This document shows positions 53,948 to 62,294 of a stretch of DNA of 64,000 bases, in pieces. The DNA is from JADHLK01 sp038131695. Its GTDB lineage: Bacteria; Pseudomonadota; Alphaproteobacteria; Puniceispirillales; Puniceispirillaceae. Each line of letters begins with the position of its first letter. The first letter of the stretch is position 1. A program made the position numbers and the translations under genes. Below the pieces are notes generated by a model that saw only the letters and a list, made by a program, of their open reading frames with translations, was not told the origin of the DNA and searched no databases. The DNA lies in assembly GCA_038131695.1 (NCBI GenBank), contig JAYPQA010000020.1:1-64000 (forward strand), in the 5' to 3' direction.

Positions 53948-55078
53948 CTATCGGTGTTCGGTTGCCAGCCGCTTTTCCAGCCAGAGCGAATAGCGCGACA
54001 TGGCAAAACAGCTGACAAAGAAAAACAAGGCGACAAACAGATAAATTTCGTTGGACAGGCCGTTCCAGTTGGAATCCGCCAGCGCGGCCCGGCCTATCCC
54101 CAGCGGGTCCAGCAGCCCGATAACGATGACCAGCGTGGTATCCTTGTAAAGCCCGATAAAGGTGTTCACGATACCGGGGATGGATATTTTCAGCGCCTGA
54201 GGAAGCGTGATCAGGCGGGTGGTCTGCCAATAATCCAGCCCGATGGCCTGGGCCGCCTCATACTGGCCGGCCGGGATCGCCTGCAAGCCACCGCGTATCA
54301 CCTCGGCAACATAGGCGGCTGAGAAAAAGGTCACCATGATCAGCACCCGCAACAGCAAGTCAAAATGCGTGCCGGGCGGCAGAAAATAATTCAGCATGGT
54401 CGAGGCGACAAACAAAAGGGTAATCAGCGGCACGCCGCGCATGAATTCGATAAACATGATCGACAAGGTGCGCACCGCCAGCAATCTGGACTGCCTGCCA
54501 AGAGCCAGCAATATCCCCAGCGGCAGCGAGGCGGCAATACCTGTCACCCCGACAATCAGGGTGAGCATGAAACCGCCAAACAGCGCCGTCTTGACAGGCG
54601 GCAGGCCAAAGACGCCGCCCAGCAGCAGCACAGCTGTCAAAACCGGATAAAAGGCGCTGAACCACAGCATCAGCCGCCGGGCCGGAAAGCTGGGCACCAG
54701 CAGCGGGCCTATCGCCGCAAATAACAGGAAAAAACAGACCAGCGGCCGCCAGCGCTCAGCTTCCGGATAGAAACCGAACATGAATTGTTCAATCCGCTTG
54801 CCAATGACCGCCCAGCAGGCGCCACTGTCAATCTTCAGGCATTCCTGCTTGCTGCCGGCCTGGGCCACCGCATCAAAGACAAACCAGCCAGAAGAGGAGC
54901 TGACCAGCAGCCAGAGCAGCCAGACAATCACCAGGGTCAATACGGAATTGGTTAGGTTATAGAACAGATTCTGGCGCAGCCACCCTACCGGGCCGGTCGT
55001 GCCAACCGGCGGCGGCAAGGCCGGCAGGCTGGCGGTTGCGACATATCCCCTGGCGTTTTGTGATGGTGATGAAGCCAT
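53948..55078 (-). CDS. aapM: Amino acid ABC transporter permease AapM
   Basis: Inner-membrane permease of 376 residues with about eight membrane helices. The EAA loop that docks with AapP is EAAQAIGLDYWQTTRLITLP, followed by PGIVNTFIGLYKDTTLV. FIEFMRGVPLITLLF is the typical His/Glu/Asp-type amino-acid permease segment. A periplasmic insertion with cysteines (ECLKIDSGACW) sits after the first helix. It is 9 bp from aapP and downstream of aapQ. Confidence 0.95.
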   Translation of the reverse strand: MASSPSQNARGYVATASLPALPPPVGTTGPVGWLRQNLFYNLTNSVLTLVIVWLLWLLVSSSSGWFVFDAVAQAGSKQECLKIDSGACWAVIGKRIEQFMFGFYPEAERWRPLVCFFLLFAAIGPLLVPSFPARRLMLWFSAFYPVLTAVLLLGGVFGLPPVKTALFGGFMLTLIVGVTGIAASLPLGILLALGRQSRLLAVRTLSIMFIEFMRGVPLITLLFVASTMLNYFLPPGTHFDLLLRVLIMVTFFSAAYVAEVIRGGLQAIPAGQYEAAQAIGLDYWQTTRLITLPQALKISIPGIVNTFIGLYKDTTLVIVIGLLDPLGIGRAALADSNWNGLSNEIYLFVALFFFVSCFAMSRYSLWLEKRLATEHR

Positions 55079-55087
55079 AGCCTGCCC

Positions 55088-56251
55088 CTAGCGTCCGACC
55101 AGCCGCACGCGGCTGTTATACCAGTTCATGAAAGCGGAAATTATCAGCGAGATGATAAGGTAAATTCCCATCACCATCAGCATGGCCTCCATCTCCCGGC
55201 CTGTCTGATTGAGTGTAATTCCGCCCAGCGTCGCCACAATATCCATATAGCCGATGGCAATCGCCAGCGAGGAATTCTTGGTCAGATTAAGATATTGCGA
55301 GGTCAGCGGCGGAATGATAATGCGGCGCGCCTGCGGCAAAATCACTTCATTCATCACCTGATTGGGTCGCAAGCCAATCGCCTCAGCTGCCTCTCTCTGG
55401 CCTTTATCCACCGCGATAATACCGGCGCGGACAATCTCTCCGATAAATGCAGCGGTATAGATGGACAGCGCAAAGGTAAGGGCCACAAATTCCGGCGGCA
55501 GCTGGATACCACCGCGGAAATTAAAGCCTTTCAGGGCCGGAAAGCTGAGTGAAATGGGCTGGCCAGCCGCAAAAAAGGCCAGCAGCGGCAGCAAAATCCA
55601 AATCGCGAGATTGACCCGGAATACCGGCAGCTGCACCCCGGACTGGCGCTGGCGGGCCCGGGCATAGCGGGCGAATCCGACCGAGAAAAACAGCGCGGCC
55701 ACCACCCCCAGCCAGACCAGCCAGATACCTGTCTCAGCTATCGGCTTTGGCACATAAAGCCCGCGATTGGTCAGAAACAGCACCTCACCAACGGTCAGCG
55801 CCTTTTTCGGGTGCGGCATGGTATTCACGATAATCCCGTGCCAAAGCAGGATATGCAGCAACACCGGCACATTGCGGGTAAATTCGATATAGACATAAGC
55901 CAGCTTGCTGATCAGCCAGTTGCGCGACAGCCGCGCAACCCCCAGCACAAATCCCAGCACCGTCGCCAGCACAATACCGACACCGGCAACCAGAAAAGTA
56001 TTCAGCAAGCCCACTATCGCAGCGCGCAAATGCGTCGATCTGTTGGTATATTCGATCAGCGTCTGGTTAATATCATAGCCAGCTGGCAGCATCAGGAAAT
56101 CAAAGCCGAATCCCTTGTTCAGCGTGGCAAAATTGCTGATCACATTGCTGATCAGCCAGGAAAAACAGGCAAAGAAAGCGACCAGAACAAATATCTGGAT
56201 CAAAATACCGCGCGATTGCTCATTGCGCCAAAGGGAACTCAAATATGACAT
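55088..56251 (-). CDS. aapQ: Amino acid ABC transporter permease AapQ
   Basis: Second permease of the importer, 387 residues and multi-spanning. Recognisable parts are YIEFTRNVPVLLHILLWHGI, PEFVALTFALSIYTAAFIGE, the EAA loop REAAEAIGLRPNQVMNEVIL and PPLTSQYLNLTKNSSLAIAI. Starts MSYLSSLWRNEQSRG at 56251. Forms the membrane channel with AapM. Lies 9 bp before aapM and after the hairpin that follows aapJ. Confidence 0.95.
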   Translation of the reverse strand: MSYLSSLWRNEQSRGILIQIFVLVAFFACFSWLISNVISNFATLNKGFGFDFLMLPAGYDINQTLIEYTNRSTHLRAAIVGLLNTFLVAGVGIVLATVLGFVLGVARLSRNWLISKLAYVYIEFTRNVPVLLHILLWHGIIVNTMPHPKKALTVGEVLFLTNRGLYVPKPIAETGIWLVWLGVVAALFFSVGFARYARARQRQSGVQLPVFRVNLAIWILLPLLAFFAAGQPISLSFPALKGFNFRGGIQLPPEFVALTFALSIYTAAFIGEIVRAGIIAVDKGQREAAEAIGLRPNQVMNEVILPQARRIIIPPLTSQYLNLTKNSSLAIAIGYMDIVATLGGITLNQTGREMEAMLMVMGIYLIISLIISAFMNWYNSRVRLVGR

Positions 56252-56320
56252 CTTGGGATGCCTCTTTACCGATCTGGGGCCGTGCGGCCGGACACTTAAA
56301 AATTAAGTCATTCAAAGAAG

Positions 56321-56355
56321 AACAGCCCTTCTCCGGTTAAGGGAAAAGGGCTGTT
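56321..56355 (-). terminator. Intercistronic hairpin between aapJ and aapQ
   Basis: Ten-bp perfect inverted repeat (56321-56330 with 56346-56355) right after the aapJ stop, without a strong T run. Typical of structures that protect or partly terminate transcripts after a binding-protein gene, so that it is made in excess over the permeases. Confidence 0.6.
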
Positions 56356-56371
56356 CGTCGCATTCAGATAG

Positions 56372-57387
56372 TTATTTTACCGGCGGGATATAGTGCAGGC
56401 CGCCATCCTTGGCCAGCGCGTTGATACCGCGCGACAGGCCCAGCTTGGTGCTCTTGCCCAGATGCCGCTCAAAGGATTCGCCGTAATTGCCGACCTGGGT
56501 GATGATGTTGTAAGCCCAGTCAGGCGACAGGCCCAATGCTGTCACACCCTGCAATTCCTCAACACCAAGCAGACGGCGGATTTCCGGGTTTTCGGACCCC
56601 TTCATCTCATCTGCATTCTGTGAGGTAATGCCCAGCTCTTCAGCAACCATCATGGCTTTCAGAGTCCAGGAGGCAATATCAGCCCACTGGTCATCGCCGT
56701 GGCGCACGACCGGGCCAAGCGGCTCCTTGGAGACAACTTCCGGCAGCACGACATGGTCATCCGGATTGTCAAAAGCAGCTTTGGTCGCCGCCAGACCGGA
56801 TGCGTCTGTTGTGTAAACATCGCAGCGCCCGGCCAGATAGTTGGCCTGTGCTTCAGCGTTGGTCGCAATCGGCACCGGCTCATAGCTCATATTGTTCAGC
56901 GAGAAATATTCGGCCAGATTCAGCTCAGTCGTGGTGCCGGTCTGGATGCAGACAGAAGCCCCGTCCAGCTCAGTCGCAGAGCTGACACCCAGAGAGGCCG
57001 GAACCATAAAGCCCTGACCATCATAATAGTTCACACCGACAAAAGTCTGCTGCAGGTCAACATCGCGGCTGAAAGTCCAGGTTGTGTTACGGGACAGGAT
57101 TTCCCCTCGCCCGCACGCAGCTTGGTAAAGCGCTCAGCTGTGGTGGACGGCACAAAGCCAACCGCCCCGGCATCGCCCAGAACAGCCGCTGCAACAGCCC
57201 GGCAATAGTCAATGTCAAAGCCTGACCAGACACCCTGATCATTCGGTGCAGCAAAGCCAGCAAGACCAGTATTCACGATACAAGTCAATTCACCCTTGGC
57301 ACGCACATCATCCAATGTAGCGGCCCCTGCCGTCCCGGCCAGCGCGATGCTGGCAAGCCCGGCAACAATCCATGAAGTGTTCTTCAT
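56372..57387 (-). pseudogene. aapJ: Amino acid ABC transporter substrate-binding protein AapJ, frameshifted
   Basis: Periplasmic binding protein for L-amino acids. The first part (57387-57107) has a signal peptide (SIALAGTAGAA) and GELTCIVNTGLAGFAAPND. The second frame continues with EILSRNTTWTFSRDVDLQQT and GVNYYDGQGFMVPASLGVSS to the stop at 56372. One base appears to be missing in a G run (C run at 57103-57106 on the plus strand); with it restored the protein would be about 338 residues and complete. GAGGG precedes the ATG at 57387. Since the rest of the operon is intact, a sequencing indel is likely. Confidence 0.88.
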
Positions 57388-57702
57388 TTCATCCCTCATC
57401 ATTTCCAGATTGTCAATTTGCAAAGGCTCCCTGTTCCCCCTCTTTTCAAGAAGGCCCCACACATTCCACCATCTTGTTCAGAAGATAAGCCGTTTGACAA
57501 GTTTTTCTTGGATTTTATTGCGTATTTTTGGATTTTTCTTTGCAAAAGCTGTTTATCCGCCCGGTCTTGACAAATGGACCAGCTGGCAGGAAGACTGGAA
57601 AAGGGGCGCAAATCCCCTTCTGGCACAAGCTGGGAAACAGATAAATCAGAGCAACAGGACAGGGCGGGACGGCACAGCCCGGCCCTGACAGCAGAGGGCA
57701 AA
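57388..57702. other. 315-bp divergent region between aapJ and the nicotinamidase gene
   Basis: AT-rich centre (about 57480-57560) likely holds promoters for both sides. TTGACA occurs at 57494-57499 on the plus strand without a clear -10. A short hairpin AAGGGG-N7-CCCCTT lies at 57601-57619. No gene seen. Confidence 0.5.
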
Positions 57703-58338
57703 ATGGGCGGACAGATCCAGATTACAGAAAAAGATGCACTGATTCTGATTGATATTCAGAATGATTTTTGCCCGGGCGGGGCTCTGGCGGTGCCGGAAGG
57801 CGATAAGGTGGTGGCGGTGGCCAACCGGCTGATGGACAGCTTTTCCCTAATCGCCTTCAGTCAGGATTGGCATCCGGCCGGGCATAAATCCTTTGCGTCT
57901 GCCCATGCTGGAAAAAACCCGTTTGAAACCACGCAAATGCCCTATGGGACACAGATTCTCTGGCCCGATCACTGTGTGCAGGGAAGCGGCGGGGCCGCCT
58001 TTCACCCGGGCCTTGATGAAAACCGCGCCAGCGTTGTGATTCGCAAGGGCAGCAACCCGCAGATCGATTCCTATTCCACCTTTTATGAAAATGACCGCAA
58101 GACGGCGACCGGGCTGGCTGGCTATTTGAAACAGCGCGGAATTGAGCGGATTTTTCTGGCCGGGCTGGCCTGGGAATATTGCGTCGGTTTTTCAGCCCTG
58201 GATGGCCGGGCTGAGGGGTTTGAGGTATTTTTTGTGGAAGATGGCACAGGCGCCTTTCACAATGACGATTTCGCCACGATGAACGCCCAGCTGCAAGAGG
58301 CCGGTGTTCAGCACATCCAATCCAGCGCACTCAGCTGA
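57703..58338 (+). CDS. pncA: Nicotinamidase/isochorismatase-family hydrolase (PncA)
   Basis: Converts nicotinamide to nicotinate for NAD recycling. The catalytic aspartate is in ILIDIQNDFCPGGAL, the lysine in VVIRKG and the nucleophile cysteine in AWEYCVGFSALDG. The metal-binding segment is FSQDWHPAGHKSF, and DHCVQGSGGAAFHPGL also matches PncA. It has 211 residues. The start at 57703 follows AGAGGG; an open frame further upstream to 57574 is not conserved-looking. Convergent with the SOUL gene, 13 bp apart. Confidence 0.93.
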   Translation: MGGQIQITEKDALILIDIQNDFCPGGALAVPEGDKVVAVANRLMDSFSLIAFSQDWHPAGHKSFASAHAGKNPFETTQMPYGTQILWPDHCVQGSGGAAFHPGLDENRASVVIRKGSNPQIDSYSTFYENDRKTATGLAGYLKQRGIERIFLAGLAWEYCVGFSALDGRAEGFEVFFVEDGTGAFHNDDFATMNAQLQEAGVQHIQSSALS

Positions 58339-58351
58339 GTTTGCTGGCCCG

Positions 58352-58993
58352 TTATTCCCATTCCAGGGCAAACATCGCCTCATTGCGCCGGTTGAAAGGC
58401 AGGGTGAACGGCCCGTTATAGGTCGCCTTGACCGGCGGGCCGAGCGGCGTGAGCCCGTCGCGCTCCAGCATTTGCCGGAGCAGCTGGTGATGGCGGGTGA
58501 AATTGCTGTCAGAGGCGCGGCCTGAATAGGTGATAACGGCGAAATACTCAGCTGGCAGCAATTTGACAGAGACGGCCGGGTTGGTGGGCTGCGGGGCGGT
58601 ATCGGCTGTGAATTCCGGCGGCAGGAAAAACTGCATCACCTTCTGGCCAAAGGCTTGCTGCTGGGTCACCGGCGCAGTCATGCGGATTTTCACCGATTCG
58701 GTGACCGGCACAGTCATGGCCAGCTTTTTTGCCGCGATATTGGCCCCGGAAATATAGCTGAACAGGGTTTGAAAGCCGCCGCTGTCCGGGCCATAGGCCG
58801 TTTCGGCCACCAGCCGCGGGGCATAGAGCCGAACCTCATAGCTGTCCGTTCTTGCGACCAGCTGATAGGCAGGCTCATCATAGGCCATGACCGGCCCCGG
58901 CAGCCAGCAGGTGAGCAGGCATAAAAGCATCACAGCAGATTTTTGACAGCTTTGCGCATCCGGCGAGACGCCCTTCTTCTTAATCCATTTCAT
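58352..58993 (-). CDS. SOUL heme-binding family protein
   Basis: A 213-residue exported protein: signal peptide near VMLLCLLTCWLPGPVMA, then the SOUL domain (YQLVARTDSYEVRLYAPRLV, KLAMTVPVT, KIRMTAPVT, FFLPPEF). Family members bind heme or tetrapyrroles, but a periplasmic function is not established. Divergent from the sugar dehydrogenase gene. Confidence 0.85.
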   Translation of the reverse strand: MKWIKKKGVSPDAQSCQKSAVMLLCLLTCWLPGPVMAYDEPAYQLVARTDSYEVRLYAPRLVAETAYGPDSGGFQTLFSYISGANIAAKKLAMTVPVTESVKIRMTAPVTQQQAFGQKVMQFFLPPEFTADTAPQPTNPAVSVKLLPAEYFAVITYSGRASDSNFTRHHQLLRQMLERDGLTPLGPPVKATYNGPFTLPFNRRNEAMFALEWE

Positions 58994-59144
58994 AGCTTCT
59001 ATACAATCAGGCCGACCCAGCGGATCACCGGCAAACAGGCTTGCGGCCTGTCTTTTTTTTGAGAACCGGGCCGCGCTTGATAATTGACAGCCTGCTTTTG
59101 GTCTGATGGGATTGGCGGGGGCCGAACGCCCTGAAGGAGAGAGA

Positions 59145-60269
59145 ATGCGCGCTTTTATTTTGCTAATCTTGTTGGCATTTGCCCCGATTCAGATACAGGC
59201 TGAAATCCTCACCGGGGATCAGGGCAGCCGCCTGAAGGCCGCTATTGTCAGCGATTTTGACTCCCCCTGGGCGATGGCCTTTATCACCCCGGAAGAGCTG
59301 CTGGTCACCACAAAGCCGGGCCGGCTCTGGCTGGTCAACCGCGGCGGCGAAAAACAGCCGGTTTCCGGCCTGCCACAGATTTTTGCCGGTGGTCAGGGCG
59401 GCCTAGGTGATATTGTCCCGCACCCGGATTTTGCCCGCAATCAGCTGGTCTATCTGTCTTTTGTCGCCTCCGAAGATGGCGGGCGCACGCGCTTTGCACG
59501 GGTGATAAGGGCGCGGCTGGACAGGCAGGGCAGGCCGCGCCTGACCGGCCATGAGATCATCTGGGATCAACAGCCTGCCCGCCCGGGCAAAGGGCATTTT
59601 TCCCACCGTCTGGTTTTCGGGCCCGCCGGATCGCCCTGGCAGGGCAGCCTGTTTATCACCTCTGGTGACCGCCAGGAGCTGGCCCCGGCCCAGGATTGGC
59701 AGAGCGGGCTCGGCAAGATTATTCGCCTTTATGAAGATGGCAGCGTGCCAGCAGACAACCCGTTTCAGGACAAGGGCGCGCTGGCAAAAACTTTCTGGTC
59801 GCTGGGGCATCGCAACGCGCTGGGCATCGCCTTTGACAGCTCTGGCCAGCTCTGGGCAACGGAGATGGGGCCGCGCCACGGGGATGAGATGAACCGGATT
59901 ATGCCGGGGGCCAATTATGGCTGGCCCCTGGTTTCTGAGGGAAATCACTATAGCGGGCGCAAAATTCCGCCGCATAATACCCGGCCTGAAATGAACGCCC
60001 CGGCCGCCTATTGGGTGCCAACCATTGCCCCGTCCGGGCTGGTTTTCTATCAAGGAGAGAAGTTCCCGAACTGGGTCGGCAATGCCTTTATCGGCGGGTT
60101 GCGGAGCCGGGCTCTGATCCGGATAGCCTTTCCGGGTGGCCAGCCTGTCGAAGCTGAGAGATTTGGCTGGGGAGAGCGGGTGCGCGAGGTGGAAGCCGGG
60201 CCGGACGGGGCAATCTGGGTGCTGGAGGACGGGCCGACGGGCCGCTTGATCCGCCTCACCCCGGGCTAG
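59145..60269 (+). CDS. PQQ-dependent sugar dehydrogenase (soluble GDH-B/YliI family)
   Basis: Six-bladed beta-propeller of 374 residues with a signal peptide (ILLILLAFAPIQIQA). Family motifs are SPWAMAFI, PGRLWLVNR, GGLGDIVPHPDF, the active-site segment GHFSHRLVFGP, SLGHRNALGIAFD and ATEMGPRHGDEMNRI followed by GANYGWP. Probably periplasmic aldose oxidation with PQQ. ATG 59145 with AGGAG. No pqq biosynthesis genes are nearby. Its stop codon interlocks with the convergent permease gene (4 bp). Confidence 0.9.
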   Translation: MRAFILLILLAFAPIQIQAEILTGDQGSRLKAAIVSDFDSPWAMAFITPEELLVTTKPGRLWLVNRGGEKQPVSGLPQIFAGGQGGLGDIVPHPDFARNQLVYLSFVASEDGGRTRFARVIRARLDRQGRPRLTGHEIIWDQQPARPGKGHFSHRLVFGPAGSPWQGSLFITSGDRQELAPAQDWQSGLGKIIRLYEDGSVPADNPFQDKGALAKTFWSLGHRNALGIAFDSSGQLWATEMGPRHGDEMNRIMPGANYGWPLVSEGNHYSGRKIPPHNTRPEMNAPAAYWVPTIAPSGLVFYQGEKFPNWVGNAFIGGLRSRALIRIAFPGGQPVEAERFGWGERVREVEAGPDGAIWVLEDGPTGRLIRLTPG

Positions 60270-61000
60270 GCGGCCAGCGCCTGGGCCCCTTCATATATCA
60301 GCCGAGCAGCCAACACCGTGACCAGCCAGCGAAACACCCGCCTGAAAACGGTCTCGGAAATGCGGTTTGAGATATGCTTGCCCGCCCAGCTGCCAAAAAG
60401 GGCGGCCAGAGCCGCTATCAGAATATGCGGAATATAGGGGCGGTAATCAAAGCCTATCTGGCTGTAGGAAAAAATCTTCATAATATCCAGAGACAGCATG
60501 GCCACGGCCAGAGTGCCGGTAATCTGGCCTTTCAGCATTGGCGTGCGCAGCAATAAGGGTTGCAGAACCCCGCCTATGCCGAACAATGTTCCAAAGATGG
60601 AATGCACCACTCCGACCGCCGCAAATCCCTTTGGCGGCAGGGTCAGCCTGGGGGCTATCGGTATCCAGACAAGCCCCAGAATCAGAAAGCCCAGCAACAG
60701 CAGCAAGGTTGCATCCGCCGCATAGGCGAAGGCTATCGCCCCGATGGTCACCCCAACCAGACAGCCCAGAATAAAATACCCCACAAAACCCCAGGAAATC
60801 TGTGACCAGAAAAGACCGATACGGGCGATCAGCGAAAACAAGGAAAAAGGACCCTGCAAGGCAATCGCCGCTGTTACCGGAAACACGGCGAGCGAGGCCG
60901 CCAGCAAAATATAAATGCCGCCAGTGGCAAAGGCGGCATTGACAAAAGAGGCCAGAAAACTGCCCACAGCGATAACAAAAAGCGATAGATCCATTGACAT
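60266..61000 (-). CDS. TauE/SafE family permease
   Basis: Membrane protein of 244 residues with about eight helices and the internally duplicated TauE/SafE pattern (FVNAAFATGGIYIL; HSIFGTLFGIGGVLQPLLL). Family members export or import sulfur-containing anions such as sulfite, sulfoacetate or organosulfonates; the substrate here is unknown. AAGAGG precedes the ATG at 61000. Confidence 0.88.
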   Translation of the reverse strand: MSMDLSLFVIAVGSFLASFVNAAFATGGIYILLAASLAVFPVTAAIALQGPFSLFSLIARIGLFWSQISWGFVGYFILGCLVGVTIGAIAFAYAADATLLLLLGFLILGLVWIPIAPRLTLPPKGFAAVGVVHSIFGTLFGIGGVLQPLLLRTPMLKGQITGTLAVAMLSLDIMKIFSYSQIGFDYRPYIPHILIAALAALFGSWAGKHISNRISETVFRRVFRWLVTVLAARLIYEGAQALAA

Positions 61001-61021
61001 CCGTGCCTCTTGGACCGGGAT

Positions 61022-61075
61022 ATGAAAAACCGGGTCATGAAAAACCGGGTCATGAAAAACCGGGATATTAAAAAC
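61022..61075 (+). repeat. 15-bp tandem repeat
   Basis: ATGAAAAACCGGGTC occurs at 61022-61036 and 61037-61051, then with a changed end at 61052-61066, followed by a partial copy. It lies between tRNA-Val and the TauE/SafE gene. Confidence 0.85.
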
Positions 61076-61109
61076 AGCGCCATCTGGCGCTGTCTGCGGG
61101 GCTTCAGGA

Positions 61110-61184
61110 TGGTGGAGCGTGCTGGGATTGAACCAGCGACCCCCACGATGTCAACGTGGTGCTCTCCCGCTGAGCTAACGCTCC
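61110..61184 (-). tRNA. tRNA-Val(GAC)
   Basis: Acceptor stem GGAGCGT (complement of 61178-61184) pairs with ACGCTCC; D arm TAGCTCAGCGGGAGAGC, anticodon GAC (complement of 61150-61152), T arm GGTTCAATCC and encoded CCA (complement of 61110-61112). Confidence 0.96.
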
Positions 61185-61331
61185 CTCCTGATGCGCCTGT
61201 AGTTAAGACCAAATGCCCCTTAAGTCAAGTCAACTCAAGTCACGTCACCTCAGGCCAAGCCATCGGGGCCAGCTGCCGTCAGGCGGATTTGCCTGTTTGG
61301 ATTTTCGCAAAACTGTCCTATCTTTGGGTTC

Positions 61332-62294
61332 ATGAACTTTATGCAGCCGGTAACATCCCAGAAAAGGCAGCTGCCTCCGGTCTTTCAGCCCGCCTCGGCA
61401 GGCTTGCCGGAGCCGGTGCTATATGGCGGTGGAGCTGCCCCCGGCCCGCTGGTCATCTCGGTTCCGCATGGCGGGCGGGGCTATCCGGACTGGCTGCGGG
61501 ACAGCCGGTTTCTGGCCGGGTTTCGCTCGCTGGAGGATATTGGCACAGACCAGCTGGCACGGCCGCTGGCCGGGCCGACCCGGCCGGCTCTCATCGCCCG
61601 CACCAGCCGCGCTCTGGTTGATGTCAATCGCCCGCCCGATGCGCATGATCCGCGCCTGATAGCCGACCCGCAGCCGGGCCAGGCCAGCGCGCTGCAGCGC
61701 GGCGCAGCCGGATCAGACAGGTTTGCCCAGCTTATCCGGGCGGGCTATGGGGTGGTGCCAAGGCTGGATGCCCGCCAGCAACCGCTTTATGACAGGCTGC
61801 TGGAGGGGGCTGAAATTGACCAGCGGCTGGCCGCCGCGCACCGGCCCTATCACCAGCTGCTGGCAGAGCAGCTGGCCGCCGCCCAGCAGGCGAGCGGACG
61901 GGTTCTGTTGCTTGATATTCATTCCATGCCGCCTGCCCGGCCCGGTCAGGAAAGGCTGGCTGATATGGTTTTTGGCAATCTGGACGGGCGCAGCTGTCCG
62001 GCGCAAATCACCCGGCTGGTCAGTGAAACCGTCCGCCAGGCCGGCTTTAGCCAGAGCTGGAACAAACCTTATTCAGGCGGCTGGATCACCCGCCATTATT
62101 CTACCGGAAAACAGGCTGTGCCGGTGTTGCAGATAGAGATTAACCGGGCCTTGTATCAAACCGGGCCGGATGAAATTGACCAGCAGGCGGCCAGCCGGAT
62201 AACTGATTTTCTGCAGACCATCTGCCAGCATTGCGAGGCGCTGGCCGAAATCCAGCCGGATCTGTTCTCAACCCGGCGCATAGGGGTTGCTTGA
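61332..62294 (+). CDS. N-formylglutamate amidohydrolase family protein
   Basis: Hydrolyses N-formylglutamate or related N-acyl amino acids; belongs to the HutG/FGase fold. Motifs are VISVPHGGRGYP, DIGTDQLARPLAG, RALVDVNRPPD, LLDIHSMPP and GGWITRHYS, with candidate zinc ligands in the first, fourth and fifth. It has 320 residues. No other histidine-degradation gene is nearby, so the role is general. The 3' end overlaps der by 27 bp. Confidence 0.88.
   Translation: MNFMQPVTSQKRQLPPVFQPASAGLPEPVLYGGGAAPGPLVISVPHGGRGYPDWLRDSRFLAGFRSLEDIGTDQLARPLAGPTRPALIARTSRALVDVNRPPDAHDPRLIADPQPGQASALQRGAAGSDRFAQLIRAGYGVVPRLDARQQPLYDRLLEGAEIDQRLAAAHRPYHQLLAEQLAAAQQASGRVLLLDIHSMPPARPGQERLADMVFGNLDGRSCPAQITRLVSETVRQAGFSQSWNKPYSGGWITRHYSTGKQAVPVLQIEINRALYQTGPDEIDQQAASRITDFLQTICQHCEALAEIQPDLFSTRRIGVA

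Noticed and set aside
61022..61075. CRISPR array
   Set aside because: Direct tandem units without spacers; no cas genes in the window.
61010..61621. Plus-strand frame reading MKNRV repeats and running through tRNA-Val
   Set aside because: It crosses a tRNA gene and enters the amidohydrolase in the wrong frame; the repeat is treated as non-coding.
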